A stretch of DNA of 64,000 nucleotides from positions 558,001 to 622,000 of the forward strand of contig NZ_JABWGO010000004.1 in the NCBI RefSeq assembly GCF_013363995.1, given 5' to 3'. Positions within the stretch are counted from its first letter, which is position 1. Each line of letters starts with the position of its first letter. The translations under genes and the position numbers were made by a program. Positions 62,257 to 64,000 of this stretch are shown here, one piece after another. The notes beneath the pieces were generated by a model that ran no database searches, had not been told where the DNA came from, and saw only the letters and a program-made list of their open reading frames with translations. The DNA comes from Nonomuraea rhodomycinica (lineage in GTDB: Bacteria > Actinomycetota > Actinomycetes > Streptosporangiales > Streptosporangiaceae).

Positions 62257-63219
62257 TCAGTTCATCGAGATGTGCACGTGGTCGTAGTGGTTCTCGGTGA
62301 TGCTGCCGCGGTCCTCCATGGCCCGCCAGCCGGAGCCCATGTTGATGCGTTGCTGCCAGATGACGTACTTCACGCCGAGCTTGGCGCGGTTCTCCAGCGC
62401 CCAGGCCGCGATGCGGTCGCCGAGCGCCTTGTTGGCCGAGCTCGGCATGGTGCCGCCCGTGCTCATCATGAAGTCGCAGGCCCGCCCCAGCGGGTGCTCG
62501 CCGCTCGACCCCGAGCGGAAGCAGCCGACCGTGAACGGCAGGGAGAAGTTCTTCTCGACCAGCGCGCGCATCGCCCGGGTGCGGGGGGTGATGTTGTCGG
62601 AGCCCGAGGGCAGCTCGGGCGCCCAGGTGCCGTCGGAGCGGCGGCCGGTGCTGACCGGGACGAGGTCCTTGAGCTTCTGCTCGATGTCGTCGATGACGTC
62701 CTGCGCCTCGTCGCGCCGCTTGGCGACGTCCGCCGTCTCGGTGCGGATCCGGGCGGCCAGCGCGGTGGCCTCCTCGGCCGCCTTCCGCTGCTCGTCGCGG
62801 GCCTGGGCGACGTTGCGCACGACCGCCTGCTGCTCGGCGATCATCTGCTCGAGGACGGCGGCGCCGGTGGTGTTGCCGGGGAACACGAAGCCGAGCACGG
62901 CCGGGTCGCCGCTCTGGTAGCGCATCTGGGCGATCTGGGCGACCCGGCTCTCCGCCGCGGCGACGGCCCGCTCCGCGGCGGTCAGCCGCTCGCCTGCCGT
63001 CTCGGCCGCCTGCTGGGCCTTGGCCAGCTCGACCCGCTTGAGGTTGTAGCTCTCGATCAGCTTGTCGACCTTGGCGTTCAGCTTCTTCAGCTCGGCGCGC
63101 AGCTCGGACTCGCTGGGCTTGGGGGCCGCGGTCGCGCTCGCCGCGCCGAAGGCGACGACGGCGATGACCAGGCCGATGACGAAGTTGATGGCAAAGCGCG
63201 TGGGGGGCGCGGACGCCAC
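62257..63219 (-). CDS. Secreted coiled-coil protein with ARB_07466-like cell-wall domain
   Basis: A 320-residue exported protein. A signal sequence (about 10-33) ends near ATAAPK, a long coiled coil runs from about 35 to 175 (LRAELKKLNAKVDKLIESYNL), and the C-terminal domain (about 205-320) has the pattern of M15/ARB_07466-type peptidases: CFRSGSSGEHPLGRACDFM, VIWQQRINMGSGWRAMEDRG and HYDHVHISMN with the metal His residues. It probably acts on peptidoglycan. GTG start with AGAGGA upstream. A c-di-AMP riboswitch precedes it. Confidence 0.87.
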   Translation of the reverse strand: MASAPPTRFAINFVIGLVIAVVAFGAASATAAPKPSESELRAELKKLNAKVDKLIESYNLKRVELAKAQQAAETAGERLTAAERAVAAAESRVAQIAQMRYQSGDPAVLGFVFPGNTTGAAVLEQMIAEQQAVVRNVAQARDEQRKAAEEATALAARIRTETADVAKRRDEAQDVIDDIEQKLKDLVPVSTGRRSDGTWAPELPSGSDNITPRTRAMRALVEKNFSLPFTVGCFRSGSSGEHPLGRACDFMMSTGGTMPSSANKALGDRIAAWALENRAKLGVKYVIWQQRINMGSGWRAMEDRGSITENHYDHVHISMN

Positions 63220-63236
63220 GAAGGATTCCTCTCCCT

Positions 63237-63380
63237 CTGCCGGCCGGGTTAGCTGACGGGTTCGGGATGGGAGGTCCCTACCACGGACGACGTGGATTCA
63301 CCCCAGGTACGGTGGGTCCCCGGCTCCCGGGCGACGCGCCCGGGATTAGGCGGGTCCCGGCCGTGACGACCGGGACAAAA
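63237..63380 (-). promoter_or_regulatory. ydaO/yuaA (c-di-AMP) riboswitch
   Basis: On the minus strand the leader contains GGGGTGAATCC (63294-63304), GGTAGGGACCTCCC just after it and AACCCGTCAGCTAACC (63247-63262), the conserved blocks of this class, plus a GC-rich stem (GTCCCGG/CCGGGAC, 63354-63376). The start of the gene lies about 20 bp past the 3' end. In actinomycetes these riboswitches control cell-wall hydrolases. Boundaries are approximate. Confidence 0.85.
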
Positions 63381-63429
63381 GGGATGCTAGTGGTAAAACT
63401 CCAGTAATGCGACTCCAAGCGGAGATCAA

Positions 63430-64000
63430 TCAGTGATCTACCTGTGATCGAATCAGCCGCGCGGCCTCCTCGGGCAGCACGTCGTTGACGAACGCGCCCA
63501 TCGCCGACTCCGACCCCGCCAGGTACTTCAGCTTGCCGGGCGCCCGCCTGATGCTGAACAGCTCCAGGTGCAGGTACGCCAGCTCGCGATCCTGCCGTAC
63601 CGGAGCCTGGTGCCAGGCCGCGACGTACGGCATGGCGACGCCGAACATCCCGTCCAGCGCCCGCAGCACCGAGGTGTAGAGCGGCGCGAAGGCGGCCCTC
63701 TCCTCCTCCGTCAGCGCGGCCAGGTCGGGCACCTGCCGGTGCGGATACACGTGCACCTCGTACGGCCAGCGCGCCGCGGCCGGCACGAACGCCGTCCACA
63801 GCTCGTTGGCCGCCACCACTCGCGTCCCGGCGGCGCGCTCGGCCGCCAGCACGTCCGCGAACAGGTTGCTCCCGTGCCGGGCCGCGTGCCGCGCGGCGGC
63901 GCCGAGCTGCAGCCGCGTGCGCGGCGTGACGTACGGGTAGGCGTAGATCTGGCCGTGCGGGTGGGTCAGCGTGATGCCGATCTCCTCGCCGCGGTTCTCG
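63430..64000 (-). CDS. galT: Galactose-1-phosphate uridylyltransferase, C-terminal part
   Basis: The last 190 codons of galT; the start lies beyond the window. The enzyme exchanges UMP between UDP-glucose and galactose-1-phosphate in the Leloir pathway. The active-site motif THPHGQIYAYP (the nucleophile His is in HPHGQ) and ENRGEEIG precede AYLHLELFSIRRAPGKLKYLAG-type C-terminal residues that bind zinc/iron and substrate. Its reading frame stays open to the right edge. The promoter of the neighbouring riboswitch gene lies just downstream. Confidence 0.93.
   Translation of the reverse strand, partial: ENRGEEIGITLTHPHGQIYAYPYVTPRTRLQLGAAARHAARHGSNLFADVLAAERAAGTRVVAANELWTAFVPAAARWPYEVHVYPHRQVPDLAALTEEERAAFAPLYTSVLRALDGMFGVAMPYVAAWHQAPVRQDRELAYLHLELFSIRRAPGKLKYLAGSESAMGAFVNDVLPEEAARLIRSQVDH

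Overview
The window is a gene-dense, very GC-rich stretch of an actinobacterial chromosome. Several gene types point to a filamentous actinomycete, probably of the order Streptosporangiales (a Nonomuraea-like genus is my guess from protein style, not a search): a PASTA-less Ser/Thr kinase, a mycosin, an F420-type LLM oxidoreductase, a PucR regulator, an XRE regulator with a long C-terminal helical region, a mycothiol-type DsbA protein, a c-di-AMP (ydaO/yuaA) riboswitch, and many GTG/TTG and apparently leaderless starts. I see no rRNA, tRNA, CRISPR array, transposase or phage gene.

Layout. 1-6.7 kb: ettA translation factor, a 4HBT thioesterase coupled to an MFS carrier, then a GH13 alpha-glucosidase, a truncated haemoglobin and an MscS channel on the minus strand. 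7-9.7 kb: a small conserved protein divergent from an XRE regulator that is coupled to a GNAT acetyltransferase. 9.9-15.7 kb: a DMT/EamA transporter with an unusual cysteine-bearing tail, then an AT-rich promoter, a 24-residue peptide gene translationally coupled to a TPR protein, a membrane protein, a penicillin-binding-type serine hydrolase, an MBL hydrolase and a 30-residue membrane peptide. 15.8-25.9 kb: an ArsR/LLM oxidoreductase pair, low-affinity phosphate transport (Pit plus DUF47), purU, a prolyl oligopeptidase, an HNH endonuclease, an ECF sigma factor with its coupled membrane partner, a GNAT protein and an FmdB zinc ribbon.

26-35.8 kb is a catabolic island: MFS importer, a degenerate hydantoinase-A-like protein, a DUF917 protein, a PucR regulator carrying a pentapeptide minisatellite, then convergent hyuA-hyuB (hydantoinase/oxoprolinase) and a stand-alone WYL protein. 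Together they look like uptake, ring opening and control for an unidentified hydantoin-, oxoproline- or thiohydantoin-like compound. 35.9-45.3 kb: ilvD, a TetR-controlled ABC-ATPase/YhgE-Pip export operon with a clear operator, a NERD protein, an amidase, and small DUF5130-type genes. 45.6-56.1 kb: Ser/Thr kinase, pepN, DsbA-family protein, aldehyde dehydrogenase, SDR, peptide deformylase, rpiB, SpoIIE-type phosphatase and a LuxR-type response regulator. 56.3-64 kb: a Rip1/RseP site-2 protease, a mycosin with a proline-rich membrane partner, a duplicated-domain membrane protein, a CPA1 antiporter, a riboswitch-controlled coiled-coil peptidoglycan-type protein, and the 3' part of galT running off the window.

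Three window-wide themes are worth a look. (1) At least 14 genes have a TAnnnT hexamer 6-10 nt before the start codon and no Shine-Dalgarno sequence, as expected for leaderless transcripts. (2) The stop codons of five genes lie inside short tandem direct repeats. (3) Several long perfect hairpins and one perfect 22-bp palindrome sit in short intergenic gaps. The best candidates for an undescribed system are the peptide/TPR locus at 11.25-13.15 kb and the hydantoinase/DUF917/PucR island.
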